Assembly (NCBI GenBank): GCA_965153455.1
Contig: OZ234498.1
Location: 15,438,001-15,502,000 of the forward strand
Length of the DNA stretch: 64,000 nt
Reading direction: 5' to 3'
DNA from: Sphagnum compactum
Lineage: Eukaryota > Bryophyta > Sphagnopsida > Sphagnales
In this document: positions 48,126 to 60,790 of the stretch, piece after piece
Numbering within the stretch: position 1 is the first letter of the stretch
Layout of the letters: each line of letters starts with the position of its first letter
The notes under the pieces: generated by a model
What the model was told of the DNA's origin: nothing
Database searches by the model: none
What the model saw: only the letters and a program-made list of their open reading frames with translations
Made by a program: the position numbers and the translations under genes

Positions 48126-49516
48126 TCATCACTCTGAATTCTACCTTCCTGTCATACCTCGATTTGAACCGGAATTTCCAATTAGGTCATTATTGCATTT
48201 GTGTTGGAAGAATTAGCTGAAAAACCTTTTGTTATTGGCAAGATTAACACCTGTTTTTTTTTTCTTTCTTTCTTTTTTCCTCCACAAAAGAATCTGAATA
48301 GAATTTGTTTGAGTGAGATATGATCTATTATGCAGTTGTTTGTTATGTTGAGCAGTTTTTTGTAAAATAATGATTCCATGTGTGCCTGCATTAACTCCCA
48401 TGAACACAGCTCTTGTTTTTCCCCAGCAAGGGAGAGAGAGCCAAATTTTCTTGATCATGAGTAATAATACGAATTTGTCACGTCAATTCTTCTTAACAGG
48501 GACATTCACAGGGTGAGGTGTTGCATTACTCTGCTTCAGAACAATTGCAGTAGAGGTTTATCAGGTAAGGTCAACATTCTTTTCTGTCAAATGTAGTCTT
48601 TCTATTTAGAATAGACAAGGTGTGTTCTTTAGGCGAAGAGTGACTCACAAGAAGATTGGTCACAAAAAAAACTGACATAGACATACCAATGATGATTGTG
48701 AGGGTGATTTGATAAAGTATTATTTATTCTTAGCTTGTATCTGAAGCAGAAGCACAAAGACGGGTTTGATACGCTCATCAAGCAATACAATATCAAGGGA
48801 GGCTAATGTATACTTGAAACCAAGGAGGTTTTGAAGCCGTTGATTGGGCATCAGAGACATACATACACTCACGAGACACAAAAGAGGTATTTGATTTCGT
48901 GTTTGTGAAGCCAATTTATTTGTCCCTTGTAGTAGAGAAATCCAGCAGCTGACATGTATGCCATGTTTTGATCTTCTGTCCAATGACCAGTTGGTAAAAG
49001 TTAGGACATGATTGCATGGTCACTGTATGTTTGTTTTTGGGTGCCTTCTCTTGAAAATGTCGTGTTAAGATCTTAGAGGACAGCAACACAAAGTTTGAAA
49101 ACCTGGTGCATGATACAGCAACTGATTTCCTGTTTTGGATTAAAGAAGTTGATGTAAGTTTCTGTGTGATGAAAGTTAGGGTCTTTGCAATCAAATTATG
49201 TCAAACATTGTGCATTGAGCTTATGTGCGTCTTCAAGCATTAGTTCTCAACAATTGCAGTACTGCAGTCCAGATAATCTAGAAAGAAAAATCCTGTGAGA
49301 TTAGTTACCGACAATGACACCTTTGTGTAAGGTTATCACTGAATGTGGTAGGCACTGGAAAATTACAAACATCAAGTCCTCTTGGTAGTAACTGAACAAA
49401 CCATTGTAATGTGCTACATGGATATAGAACAAAAGGAGGGAGGATTTCGGGCTCTCTTTTTTTCATAACTTCAATGCATGAGTTGGCTGCAGAGCTTGTG
49501 GTGAGAAGCTGAGAAG
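47700..49516 (+). promoter_or_regulatory. probable CBL 5' leader exon(s) and leader intron
   Basis: A GC-rich patch with CGCGCGCG at about 47752-47760 and a (CT)n run at 48083-48121 looks like a plant promoter/leader. The first coding CBL exon is preceded by an acceptor-like 'ggctgcag' ending at about 49492, so a leader exon near 47.7-48.1 kb spliced to it is likely. A 42-codon ATG frame at 47772-47897 encodes a short hydrophobic peptide (AVLVLLLFALVILE). It could be an upstream ORF or an unrelated frame. Confidence 0.45.
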
Positions 49517-52500
49517 ATGGGGCTGTGCATGGAGCATTGGACAGCAGGCTCATATGATTTGCGTGCCTGTTTCATGTCTTGCTTTGGTTTGAAAAACTTG
49601 AGGCATCCATATGGCCTTGAAGACCCGGAAACCATTGCCATCGACACTGCATGTAATCTCCCTTACCAAACCTGTCTGTCTTTTGACAATGTATTCATTG
49701 GGGGGTCCTTTTTGAAATTGGTGCTGTCCAGATTGGTAATGCTCCTCCTAATAATCTGCAGAATGTTTTATTTCTAACTTTGTTAGAGCTGAGCTGTGAA
49801 GTAGTCAGTTATTACGAGCCCACAATGTCAAATTTCATTTTCCCATTTCAGGAAACCCTTCATGTCGCATGGTGTCTACTCAAAGACAGTTGACAGGCAA
49901 GGGAGGGTGGTAGTTTTCTAAATTTAAACTGTTATATGAGAATTGTTTTAGAAATCTCCAAGACGCTTATGGTGCTACAGATGATAATTTATCTGCTGAA
50001 ATGTACTTACCACAAATTTGGTGTTTAGGTACTTGAGGGCCTCATTCAACTCATGCCATTTAGTGACAGTTTTGGTGAAAAAACTCTGGATTTGACTTTG
50101 TTTGTTTGGCAGTCAGTGTGAGTGAAGTGGAAGCTCTATATGAGTTCTTCAAGAAGATAAGTAGCACTGCCACTGATGATGGTGTTGTGAATAAGGTATA
50201 GTTCTTGCTCCACCTGCTTTCAAACAAAATGAAATTCACCATCAAAAAACCATTAGCATTGATGACTTGGTCAGTTTTTTGTGGCCTAAAAATCTGAATG
50301 GACTTAACATCATGTGAGTACCCTGCATTTGGAAAGTACATGACAGCTCTCCTATCCAATCATTTCCACCTTTTGGTTTCATATCCCTATTGATGCTTGA
50401 TTTTCCATTTCTTTGCTTCTGGACTAATATTTTCACTTGCTTTGAATGTCTGACCCCAAATTTTGGTAGGAGGAGTTTCAGTCAGCTTTGTTCAAAACAA
50501 GTAAGAAGGAGAGTCTTTTTGCAGATCGGGTAAATCCTTCATGTCTACATCCACTGTTGCAGCCTTTATCACCTTCATTCTAACATGTGTACAATTTCAC
50601 AGATGTCTGCATTCTTTTGGACAACTGCAGCTATGAATTATCATCTGTTGGATTGGGACCAGCTTAAATTGAAAATTGGCAAACTGGCATTGCTGCATGT
50701 GATTCAGTGGCAGGGGCTGAACATTACTAGGCTGTCTACTGTTTAGTTTTTCCTTATGTCAGAAAGGCAAAAGAATTTGTGATTGCTATTGTGACTGTCA
50801 TCTTGCTGTGTTTGAACATATTTGGAGACAGTTGTTAACAGTAGGGCTGGCTTGTCTTATGGAGTGAATGAAGTGGAAAATTGTGACTATAGCTGATCAC
50901 TAGATTCTTGTGAAACCTTGCATTATGTCCGCCTTCACTTTTCATTGCACACTCGGACTGTAATTATATGTGGATGGGTGTTATGGAAATGCTTTCCCTT
51001 GCAGGTTTTCAACTTGTTTGATGAAAAGCATAATGGGTATTTGGAGTTTGGAGAATTTGCTCGGGCACTTTCAGTTTTTCATCCCAATGCCAATGTTGAA
51101 GAGAAAATTGACTGTAATTTCACTTTGCTAAACCTCCTAGGCATTTCCTTGGTTGGATGATTGTTAAGCATGAGTCCTGTGATGACAAACCTCAAACATA
51201 TTGTGGCAATCCAGTGATAGCAATCCCTATGTTTAGCATGGAGTCCTCCAGGGTTCAATAATGTGCTCCCACTCTACCATGCTGTCAAACAGTTCCTTGT
51301 GTCCTATATGTAGTACAGAATGCAGAGCTTAGTGGAGACATTTATTTGTGTTTGTGGTTGTAGAATATTTGACACGTTTTCTAATCTTCAAGTTAGCAAG
51401 TTGAGTTTGTCAATAGGAGTCTGATACCCAACCTTGAGAGTACTTTGTGCTTGCTGTGCAGTTGCATTCCGGCTTTATGATCTTCAGCAACAAGGCTTCA
51501 TAGAGCGACAGGAGGTTTGTGATCTTTTTTTGGTAGCCTTACACTCATCTGAAGTTCAAGATTAAATAATTTATTTTGGAGAATATGACCACGCAATGCA
51601 AAAAGATTCCAAATCATGACTAGATCAAAACAAGGTCTTTACATTCAGGTTGCATTCTGAGAACCTAGGTCCAACTTTTGGAAGCATGTTGTCATGCGTT
51701 TAGAGGGTATTGGATATGGAATAGTAAATGCTGGGTACACGAGAGTTGATTTTGATCTCAAATATTTTTTAAATGGGCTCAAATCTTTCAGGTGAAGAGG
51801 ATGGTGGTTGCCACTTTGGCAGAGTCTGGGCTCAACCTTTCAGATGATGTAATTGAAGAAATCATTGACAAGGTAGTTGACCACCTCTGGCTGCTTCTCT
51901 CTGTCTTGTTTTGCTGCCTGAAGGCATAATCCCCAAATCTCAAGGCAGCCCTTGTTACTGGATACTACACATCATCCCTTGATTCAAGCTGGATAAGAAA
52001 CATAGTATGAAGGCAGCAGCCAGAGAAAACAGTTCCTTTTAGTTTTGACTTGTAGTTTTGGATCACACCTGTGATAATTCTCAATGAGCAAAATCTCACT
52101 CTAGTCATAACTTGAGTTTTGTAAGAAATCCCACAGTAAACTAGAGGATTACCTTTTTAAAGATCTTGTTTGACAGACATTTGAAGAGGCGGACACAAAA
52201 CATGATGGGAAAATTGACAAGGAAGAATGGCGTTCCCTTGTTTTGCAACATCCTTCACTTTTGAAGAATATGACTCTCTCTTACCTCAAGTAAGTACCTT
52301 AGGGCACCTTCCTCAATTTATGCCTTTTGTCTCAAAATTTCTTGTTCTCCCCCATCAAGTGCTTTCTTCCTAGCTGGAGATTTCCTTATCTCTGTTTTTG
52401 TTTCCTTGCATATGGATAGCTTAGATCTTTTGTCCATTTTATGCCTTCATAGTTTTTTAGATTGTCTTCCTTCTGTAGTCGGAAAGTTTTGGTCCCCTCC

Positions 52501-55138
52501 CTTGATTGCTTGGAAGTATGTCAAGACTAGACTTCTAGTCAAGAGTTTATCAGCTTTAGGGAGATGGGAAGGTCTGTTTCGTTCCTCAAATTTGAATGTG
52601 GTTTGTGACTGTTTCCCATTGTTTGTCAATTCCCAACATGGTCATGTTATTACTGCAAATCTGGACATTCCTCTCAATACCTAGTTTGATTGAACTCTTG
52701 TCTAGAGGCACAAACTTCTCAAGAGCTTTCTTGTCTCACCTGTCAATTGAAGAAGTGACTGAGAAAGGTCTCAAAAAGTTTGTCAATAAATAAGAAGAGC
52801 TTCTAGGACTTCAAGGAGTTAAAGGGAATTTTGAGTGAATGGCAGGCCAAAGTTCTTTTGTTTGTGCAGAAGAGGACTTGTTCTCGCTCCATGCTTCAAT
52901 CCTCTTCTCATTCTTCTTTGTTTGTTCATTTAGGGAGATCTGGATCACCTAAAGAGTTTCCAATGTTCCTTCATTATTACTTACATGGATAAGTGTAGTA
53001 ATGATTTTGTTGTTGTTTGTAAAAAGCTCTATGTCTCTTCAGTTTTCTTCAAGCTTAATTCTCCAGTTGGTACATATAAGGTCTCAAATCTTGCCCAGTC
53101 TGAAATCCTTAAGTTCATCTTTCTTATTGAAATTTCATCATTCTTTTAATAAGGCCCATAATTTTGGTGGTCCTTGTCTTCCATTTCTTTGCGCTGTTTG
53201 GAAGTTTTACAGAAATCTGATTAAACCAAGATTCATTTGTGCAATGAGCTCCACTTCCCTTACTGAAGTTTCTAAGTGGCTCAGTTCTTTCTACAGAGCT
53301 ATTTTTCCTATGGTCAATTGTGTTCCTTCTGTTAGTAGTTGGATTCTCAATGACTCTACAGGATTCTACAGGCAGGATTAGTGTATGTGATAAAACTTAA
53401 TCTTTCGAGATCAGAGGTTGAAAATGCTTCTCCACTCATGCTGCAGTTATTTGATGTTTCAACTCTAAGATACAGTCAGATAGACCTGATGGATCAAAAA
53501 TCTCATATGGAAATTCTGATTAATAAATTGTTTAGTTGGATGTTTAAACTTCGTCATTGTAAGATTTTGTTGGTTCAAAGAATAGCTTTGAATAGGTATT
53601 TGTGGCTTAAGAATAAACAAGAGATACGTTTGTTTGAAACTCTACATAGCGTTAAAGTTGTTGAAGCTTCAGACTTAATGTCTTGGTTGAATTTCTTGTT
53701 AGATAATTTGTTTCTCTGTTTTGGTCATTGTGCTTATAGACAATGTATTGGTATTCCCATGGAAACTAATTGTGCTGTCTATTTAGCTAACTTCTATCTT
53801 CTTTCCTATGAGTTTGATTTTCTCAAACTCTTGAACAACACCTATCCTATTGTGCTTCATAGATTCTCCCTTGTTTGTATGTTTGTGGATGATCTTTTTG
53901 TTCTGAGGCTTTGAGAGTTTTATGTACCTAGAGAAAGATGCTTTTGTGGTGGCATATACCCAAAAACATCTTGTGAGTTACATTGTAGTTCTAAAGGCTT
54001 CTCTTGTAGCTTCTTGGATCTAGTTGTGCAAAGTCATCAAGGTATATCCTGTGGTATCTTTGATAAACGTTCTCAACCAGAGCATGGAGGTATTGACATG
54101 ATTTGTATGCCTCATGTTCATTCCAATATCTCTATTATTGCTAAGTTGGGGTATTATCAATAGTCAATTTTACAAATTTTTAAGGCTTTGTAGGTCTAAA
54201 GATTTCTTTGTTTCTCAGATGGTCAGTCTAATTGTCCTTCTAAAGAATAAGGCTACCCTCTAAAGATTCTTTAATGCCTAGAGGGTTGCTCAATAAGAAA
54301 AAATTCCTTTTTAGAATTTCAGCATTCAGAGTATTCTGAATGATTTTGTTTACAGTCTTGTAAGTGGGGAGTTTCCTGTAAGCCCACTTGGTCTATTTTT
54401 TCTTTGCAGTCAGTTTCTCTATGTTTTGTCTTCCTTTTGTTCCTTCTCTGTGTGTCTGTTTTCAAGTTTTTTCTTTTTGTGTTTCTCCTTGTGTTGTTGT
54501 TGCTCGTCAGTCTCATGGCCAAGTCTTCCTGTTGCTTCTAGACTTGCAACAGAAACTCAGTATGCAGGTTAGTGTTTGCACTGACCTATACCCACTATAG
54601 GGAGCTGATGAAGTTAGTCAGGAAGTTGTGATAGAGAAGTCGATATCATACATGTTACTGTTGATAGTCCCTGAGCAAGTGAGGTGAGAGACTCACTTTT
54701 GTTGATACCGCATGTGATTTTTTGTTCTCTCACTCTTGCTTTGCGCTCATTGTATTGTCCTTTCTTCCCAGTTTTGTAAGTCCTTTTCTGGAAGGCTTTC
54801 TTTGGCTCAAGGAAGAAGTTTTTAACCTGGCTCTGGCTTTCTTAATTTTGAGAATGGATATTTCTAGATTCTCATGAGAGATATATATCTAATTAAAAAG
54901 AAAGATCATAAGTCCCCTCATGAATTCAGGACTTTGTTTCAACAAGCTATGGTGTAGATTGTGGGACTTTCTAGAGAGATTTGGGTCCATTTGCTTCTCA
55001 TTGTTTGAAAGTGATATTCATCAGCACATATATGTCTCAGAAACTGACTAGTGTGTTCCCTGGAATGAACCATGTAACAGGGAGATTACGACATCCTTTC
55101 CCAGCTTTATTTTCCACTCACAGGTGGAAGATTTGTAA
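49517..55138 (+). CDS. CBL: calcineurin B-like calcium sensor, CBL2/3 type
   Basis: CBL proteins bind calcium and recruit CIPK kinases; CBL2/3 act at the vacuolar membrane. Eight exons join in phase: 49517-49652, 50113-50195, 50470-50529, 51005-51113, 51462-51514, 51792-51872, 52177-52289, 55081-55138, giving 230 residues. Four EF-hands are visible: a CBL-typical 14-residue first loop (about 62-75), then D99-E110, D136-E147 and the canonical D180-E191 ([12 protein letters not shown]). The sequences [19 protein letters not shown] and [16 protein letters not shown] point to CBL2/3 rather than CBL1/9. The C-terminus has the FPSF motif (218-221) whose Ser is the CIPK target in relatives. The N-terminus starts MGLC and has Cys4, Cys18 and Cys22 for possible lipid anchoring; it differs from the usual CBL2/3 start, and Met20 is an alternative. 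The 2.8-kb last intron contains a Penelope-like remnant. Confidence 0.95.
52680..54310 (+). mobile_element. Penelope-like reverse transcriptase remnant in CBL intron
   Basis: Pieces of a reverse transcriptase occur in order, in sense with CBL, within its last intron: LLSRGTNF (about 52.70 kb), [18 protein letters not shown] (about 52.98 kb), FDVSTLRY (about 53.45 kb), [29 protein letters not shown] (53750-53803), FVDDLFVL (about 53882), then in other frames [20 protein letters not shown] and RLCRSKDFF. The GIPMxTN motif, the xDD box and the DK(A/C)xNN-like start are typical of Penelope-like elements, not of Copia, Gypsy or LINE enzymes. Stops and frameshifts show it is dead, although the catalytic-box aspartates remain. 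I could not find a GIY-YIG endonuclease or terminal repeats, so element ends are unknown. Confidence 0.75.
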
Positions 55139-58100
55139 ATCAGGCAGCAAAATATGTGTTGCTACTTCCAAGAACTTTCTGGAAAATAGATGTGATGGTG
55201 TACCTGGGCACAACCAGCTGGCCAACTACAAAGGAGTGAAGTCAGCAAATTTGCCATTAGCTCATGTCAGCACTTTTCTTCAGTAAATCTTTTTATCTTA
55301 GCTTCTGTATATACATTCTCTGCAAATGTTGCTGGATATATGATTTTAATGTTGAGATTTTCCACTGAAGACCAATGTCTGACTTTCCAGCAGGTCACTG
55401 AAGCTGTTCAGTACTGGTGCAGATTTAGTCCCTCTTCCGTGTCAGACATGACTCTTTGGAAGAATTCATGTTGGAATTAGGCCTATTTTGAGTGGATAGC
55501 CATCACACAGACATTAGGATTTAGGTCCTTGCATTGCCCTCCATGGGGCCTTTGGATTCAGTTACATTGGGCTCTTCATTCTCCTTTTCAATGAATGAAG
55601 TGATGCAGGTTTACAGGAGAAGGTTATGGAGTTCGTTCCCCGATGGTGCAATGTTCTGCTGACACGAGCCTACCATTAAGCATCGTTGTGTCAGATGCAC
55701 AATGTTTCTGTTTCTGCAGAAACGGATGCACATACTTCCAGAGAAGGCACTCATTTCAGAAACCCATTCGAGGAATACTTTTGTATCTGCTGATAATAAT
55801 GTCAACAGCATGTTATAATTAGCTACTTTTCTAATTCCCTTTTTACAACCTAGCTGTAGTGATGTATATGTTGCTTTTGTCTTTTATTTCAAAATATGCC
55901 AAAATTGATCAAGAACCAAATAAGCTTTCATGTTAGTTTCAGTGGCAAATTGTTAGCTTCTACGTTCTCTGATGTGTTCTCCAACACATGGCAAGTTAGA
56001 ATTCTATGAGATAACCAAGAATTGGCATCCTGCTGAAGTATGATTAATTCACCATTCATTATAAGCAAGGATTTGAAAACCAAACAACATGAATTCGTTT
56101 CTCGAGCTTCTGATGAGTCCTGTGGCTGTTGGATTTCAAAATGCAACAACGGTGTATTGAATGATGCAAATTAGTGTCTGGCTGTATAAGATGTTCAGAT
56201 TTCTAGGTACTTCATTCAACCTTGAATCTTCACCCAAAATGAGAAAGTCTTTGTGGTGTTTAGGTCTTGAACCTAAGAGATAGTTTGAAGTTTGGAAGCC
56301 ACTTACTTATCTACCCTGAAAAGCAAGTTATTGGAAATTGAGCCTGGTGGTGATCAGGCATGCTAAGTTTCTTTGCAATGATAGTTCATCAGTCACCTAA
56401 ACCCTAAACTCTAAAACCCTAAACTCTCACCAACCCTTTCTTTCTTTTTCAGTTGTGACAACCAACATGATTGGGTTTGCATGTGAATAGTGGAAGTCAT
56501 TGAGTTGCCAAATTGACAATCGGTAGGCAAAAATCTTCTCTCACCTCTCACAAATTGGCTGTCAAAGAGGAAACCGGCAAATTCTCAGCCATTCTTGTAC
56601 CTACTGACTCAACTGCCATGCGGCACATTTGATTGCTATCTAAAGTTGTGAAGAGTTACAAAAGACATGGAAATGCTCTCCCAACAAATTCAACAGTTGC
56701 TTAATTGCCAAGTGGGACTGGATTCTTGTCTAGAGTTATGAAGAGTTAAGAAGCCATGAAAACGCTCTTGCACCATTTGAATCGCAATGGATGACTTGAT
56801 GAGAGTCTTTTTCCATGGTCAGAGTGAACCAGGCCCCATGACAGCAACAGTTGGGGATGTATGTGGTTGGATGGTCACTGATTTTTCATTGATTCCTATC
56901 CCTTTGCTAATCACACAAAATTAGCACACTTTGGTTGGTTGGTTGTGTTTTTTTTTGGGGGGGAGCTCAGCTCTGCCCTTCTTCAGAAACTTTCTTGTGT
57001 CACTTTCTTTTCAAATCCAACCAGACCCACCTACCTACCACCTTGCCCCTATTCCCACTTGCTTGCCAACCTACCTACCTACTTAAAAACCTCACCAAGG
57101 TCGTGGTGCCACTAGCAACTAATGAGGGTATTACACTGATGAGGGTATTACAATATGCACGAGGTTGATATCTGCATGAGCCTTCACCTATCTACCTATG
57201 CACCAAGGTCACGGTGTTGTCAGCAACATATGAAGGTATTGCATACGCATTATGTAATCCCACACCACCGCCCCCCCACTCCCTCATCTAGTGAAGCCCT
57301 CCTTTTACCCTTTTATGAAAATACATGAAACAACATTCATGTTGGTATTGCATGTTATGTCCCATAGTTTGTACCCTTGCCATTAGCCCAAGCAAAAAAT
57401 GGTGACAAATAGTTTTCAAAATAAAAGTTTCATGCAACCATCCCTCAATGGCAACTAATGATAGTTTGATCAGCAGTCCATAGTACTAAAAACCTTGGTC
57501 CACTTGAGGGTATCAAAGATTTCTTTCGATAAAAGCATGGCATATTTGTTTGAACATGTCCGTTTGTTCACTAGATGATAATCCTCACACATATGATGCT
57601 TCATCCAATTGTCAAAAATGTATTTCTTGGGACATCACTATTGTCGAGGCATACTAACCTTTGAATAATTTCATCAAACCTTGTTTGAGCTTGAATTGGG
57701 ACCTTTTTCACCTCATTAAGCATGTAAGGTTGCCTAAAAATCTAATTATCATCCTCAAGTATGATACAAATTTCTTGTCCTTTTAATAGGCCCAATTCCT
57801 TCAAGTTGAATGTGAAACATTTAGTGTAGTTTTGCAATAATTGTTGTGCTTCTTATGCTTCACCTCCTATGACCGCTAGACCAATATCTAGTTCCCATGT
57901 TTCCATGGTCAATTATACTTTGGATTTGGGTGACAAAATATCCCAAGTATTCAAAGTTGAAGGCATGGATTGTGATTATTACGTAGAATGTGGAAAAATG
58001 ACCCACTGTCTTGGTGCCTTCACATCATCAACTTTCCAACACCCATCTTTTTTAGTGATCCTAACAATCCCACATATACCTATGATGTACAAACCATGTC

Positions 58101-60200
58101 ACACCCCCCTTGCACTAACCTAATTATCCAACTACATGCGCAATATAAGGATGTGTAAAGTGGGTGGGTGGGTGAATGGGTGGGAATGAATGTGCAAAAC
58201 ATTTTTGTTTCATGAAACCTAAGTTGAAATCCATGTGAAGTAATTAAGATCTATAACTTTTCCCAAAATTTGCCTACGGACTCCTTTTGAAATACTTGGC
58301 ATGGTAATGATGTTAATCTGAAAACCCATGGCCCATTCTTTTTCATCCACATTGGGCTCCTTCATATTAAATGACTTCAAATCCCAAATCATCCCTAGGT
58401 TTCCATCCCATAATGCATGAGCACATGAAAAATTCAAAAACATTGATAAAGGCCAAGATCACTGTTTGTGAAAGGCCAACCATGTTGACCACAACCAAAG
58501 GTGGTTTTTCATCATGGCAAATTGTATATGACTAACATTGAGAATCCAATATGTCATTGACCAAATATGTGGGTGATCTTAAGATGAACTTATATGTTCA
58601 TTGGGTAGCTTATGGCGGTGTTAAGTTAGTCCACATCCATTGGAATTGATGGCACATGAACTAACTGCCCCCACATATGTTTATACTAGCTCACCAATCC
58701 AAGCCCAAATTTCTTGTCATGTTACTAACATCATTGGCCAAGAATTTCTCAGTGATGAAATGTTTTACAACAAATATGCACATAGATGCATTTGTGTGGT
58801 TTGCAAATATTACAAAACATGGACTGATTCCTAGAAAAGTGACAACTTGGGATTTGAAAGGCCATGACTTGTGTTAACTTGTGAAAGACCCTAACATGGC
58901 CATCCTAAAATGACCAAATCATTTACCCATCCTATCCAAATCTTACACTCCTAGCAATGTGATATTGTTTAGCAAGGAATATATAGTCAACGAGTGCAAC
59001 AAAATGGGGTATTGTTGTTGCAATTCATATCATGATACACAGATGCCTATTTTGCCTATGGATCCTTCTCTACATAATGCTATCATCTAACTAAAATCCC
59101 ACATTAAAGTATTGTAACTAAACCTAAATTAATATTTCCAAACAATTTCAATAGGCATAACCTATGCTTGGGAATGTTCCATTGGATAACTTTGGTATCC
59201 AATGGGCATAATCCTAATGGCCCGTTACCAACATCCACAAGTAATTATGGGCTTGGTGAGGGTAGAATGTGTTAAGCTTGATGAATGTATTGAATGGCTA
59301 ATGATTGTGACTTTGACAAGATACCTTAAGGTGGGGTGGAATCCAAGGTCAAATCATGGAAATTGACATCCCACATGTACCATTGACATCGCCACTATTA
59401 GGGGGTTCATCACAATCATGGATGTTGCCCTTCAATAATTCAAAACCATGGGGACAATTTGAAAATCCAATTAACATAGTTGATTTCCTTGATTTTCTTG
59501 AAGGCCCCTTAATGAATTTCATTGGCAATGATGCTTTATGAATGTCATTTGTCTGTCATCCTAGTCGGTTATGTGCAATTTCTTCCCATAAATTTAAGAT
59601 AACGCTTAATGGATATAAAATTGTTACCCCAACCAATATGTCATAAGATGTAGCATGTCATTTAACCATGATTTGAACGCACATTATGGTATAATCATAT
59701 GGTTGGTGGGGATTAACTCGAATGACAATCTCTTATTTGCTACACCTACATCTTATGGCTAGCTAACATTAGGAACAACCTTAAGAATTGTGATAAGTAT
59801 TAAGTCATTATCCAACATAATCCCCATCCTTGGTGTTTCCCCACCTTCACATAATGGCCACCAATCGGACCATTAATGCCAATTGGAAATTAAGAATAAC
59901 AAATGTTTTGACAAAAAATAATGGTGTTTAGTACATCGATGTTGCCACCCCCAACAAATTGTTTGTGTTTTTATTATAGTAATGGAAATAGACATCCTCC
60001 TCAATGTTATTAATTCAAAAACACACCACCAAAAATCGTCATCCCCATAGGGTTAACAATTACATCCGCTAGCACAAATGATTGTGGTAAGCGAACTTAA
60101 CATTGAGCTGCACCATGTTGAAGATCTAATCGTTCATCAACACCTCGTGGTTTTTACATTCGACCGTTCACTCTTGTCATTGGTGTAACTCTTGAAAACA
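55139..60200. other. gene-free DNA right of CBL
   Basis: The left end should hold the CBL 3' untranslated region. Beyond that I see no gene. Small features are CCCTAAA-type motifs at about 56400-56425, a (TTGG)n run at about 56933-56947 and several ACCT-rich tracts at 57030-57080. The rest is AT-rich with open frames below about 90 codons and no recognised domains. Confidence 0.5.
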
Positions 60201-60239
60201 TTCGGACATGATTTGGAACCCTATCATGGTTTTCATTGT

Positions 60240-60790
60240 TTTAAATACATGTGGGTCCCAATTTCCTTGAAGGTTTGGCATAACATCATCGATTACCACG
60301 AATCCTAAAAATCTCATTCCACCAAAGTACCCAAATCATCATCATGATTAGATGGTGACGATTTTTCTTTCACTGGTTTTGAAACTGGTGTATAATTTCA
60401 CCTAAGAACCATACTTGTGATGAGAGATTCTCAATGTGTGGATTTCCTTTTTTGGCCTTTCCTAAAACCTTGTCCTTTACTAACATTGATAGTTTGTGGT
60501 TATTTTGTTGTAGTTCCAAATGTAATGTGAAATAATGTTTTGCATCATGCCCATAAATATTACAATGAAAACATGGCTGGTTGGAATTAAGGTTGGAGGT
60601 AGTGGCTTGTGATGGATTAAGATGAACCTACTTCAAAATATCAAGAATCCCCCTTAAATGCAGATGATGGTCATGTGGGCAATCGAAATTGCACCCCTTG
60701 CCATGTAACCCACTAATACCCCTCAAAGTATCCCTATTATAAAATCTTATGTCGCCTCTATGATAAACCTTAACCTTAAATCCAAAATAA
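60240..60790 (-). pseudogene. gag-like zinc-knuckle remnant
   Basis: On the minus strand a readable frame contains CNFDCPHDHHLHLRGIL, one stop, then QPCFHCNIYGHDAKHYF. The second has the spacing of a retroelement zinc knuckle (C-x2-C-x4-H-x4), with His where the last Cys should be. The surrounding sequence is broken and no protease or reverse transcriptase was recognised nearby. Retrotransposon gag origin is likely but not certain. Confidence 0.4.

Noticed and set aside
53381-53914. A functional 177-residue reverse-transcriptase gene
   Set aside because: It starts at GTG and lacks the N-terminal and C-terminal parts, which lie in other frames with stops; it is a remnant in an intron.
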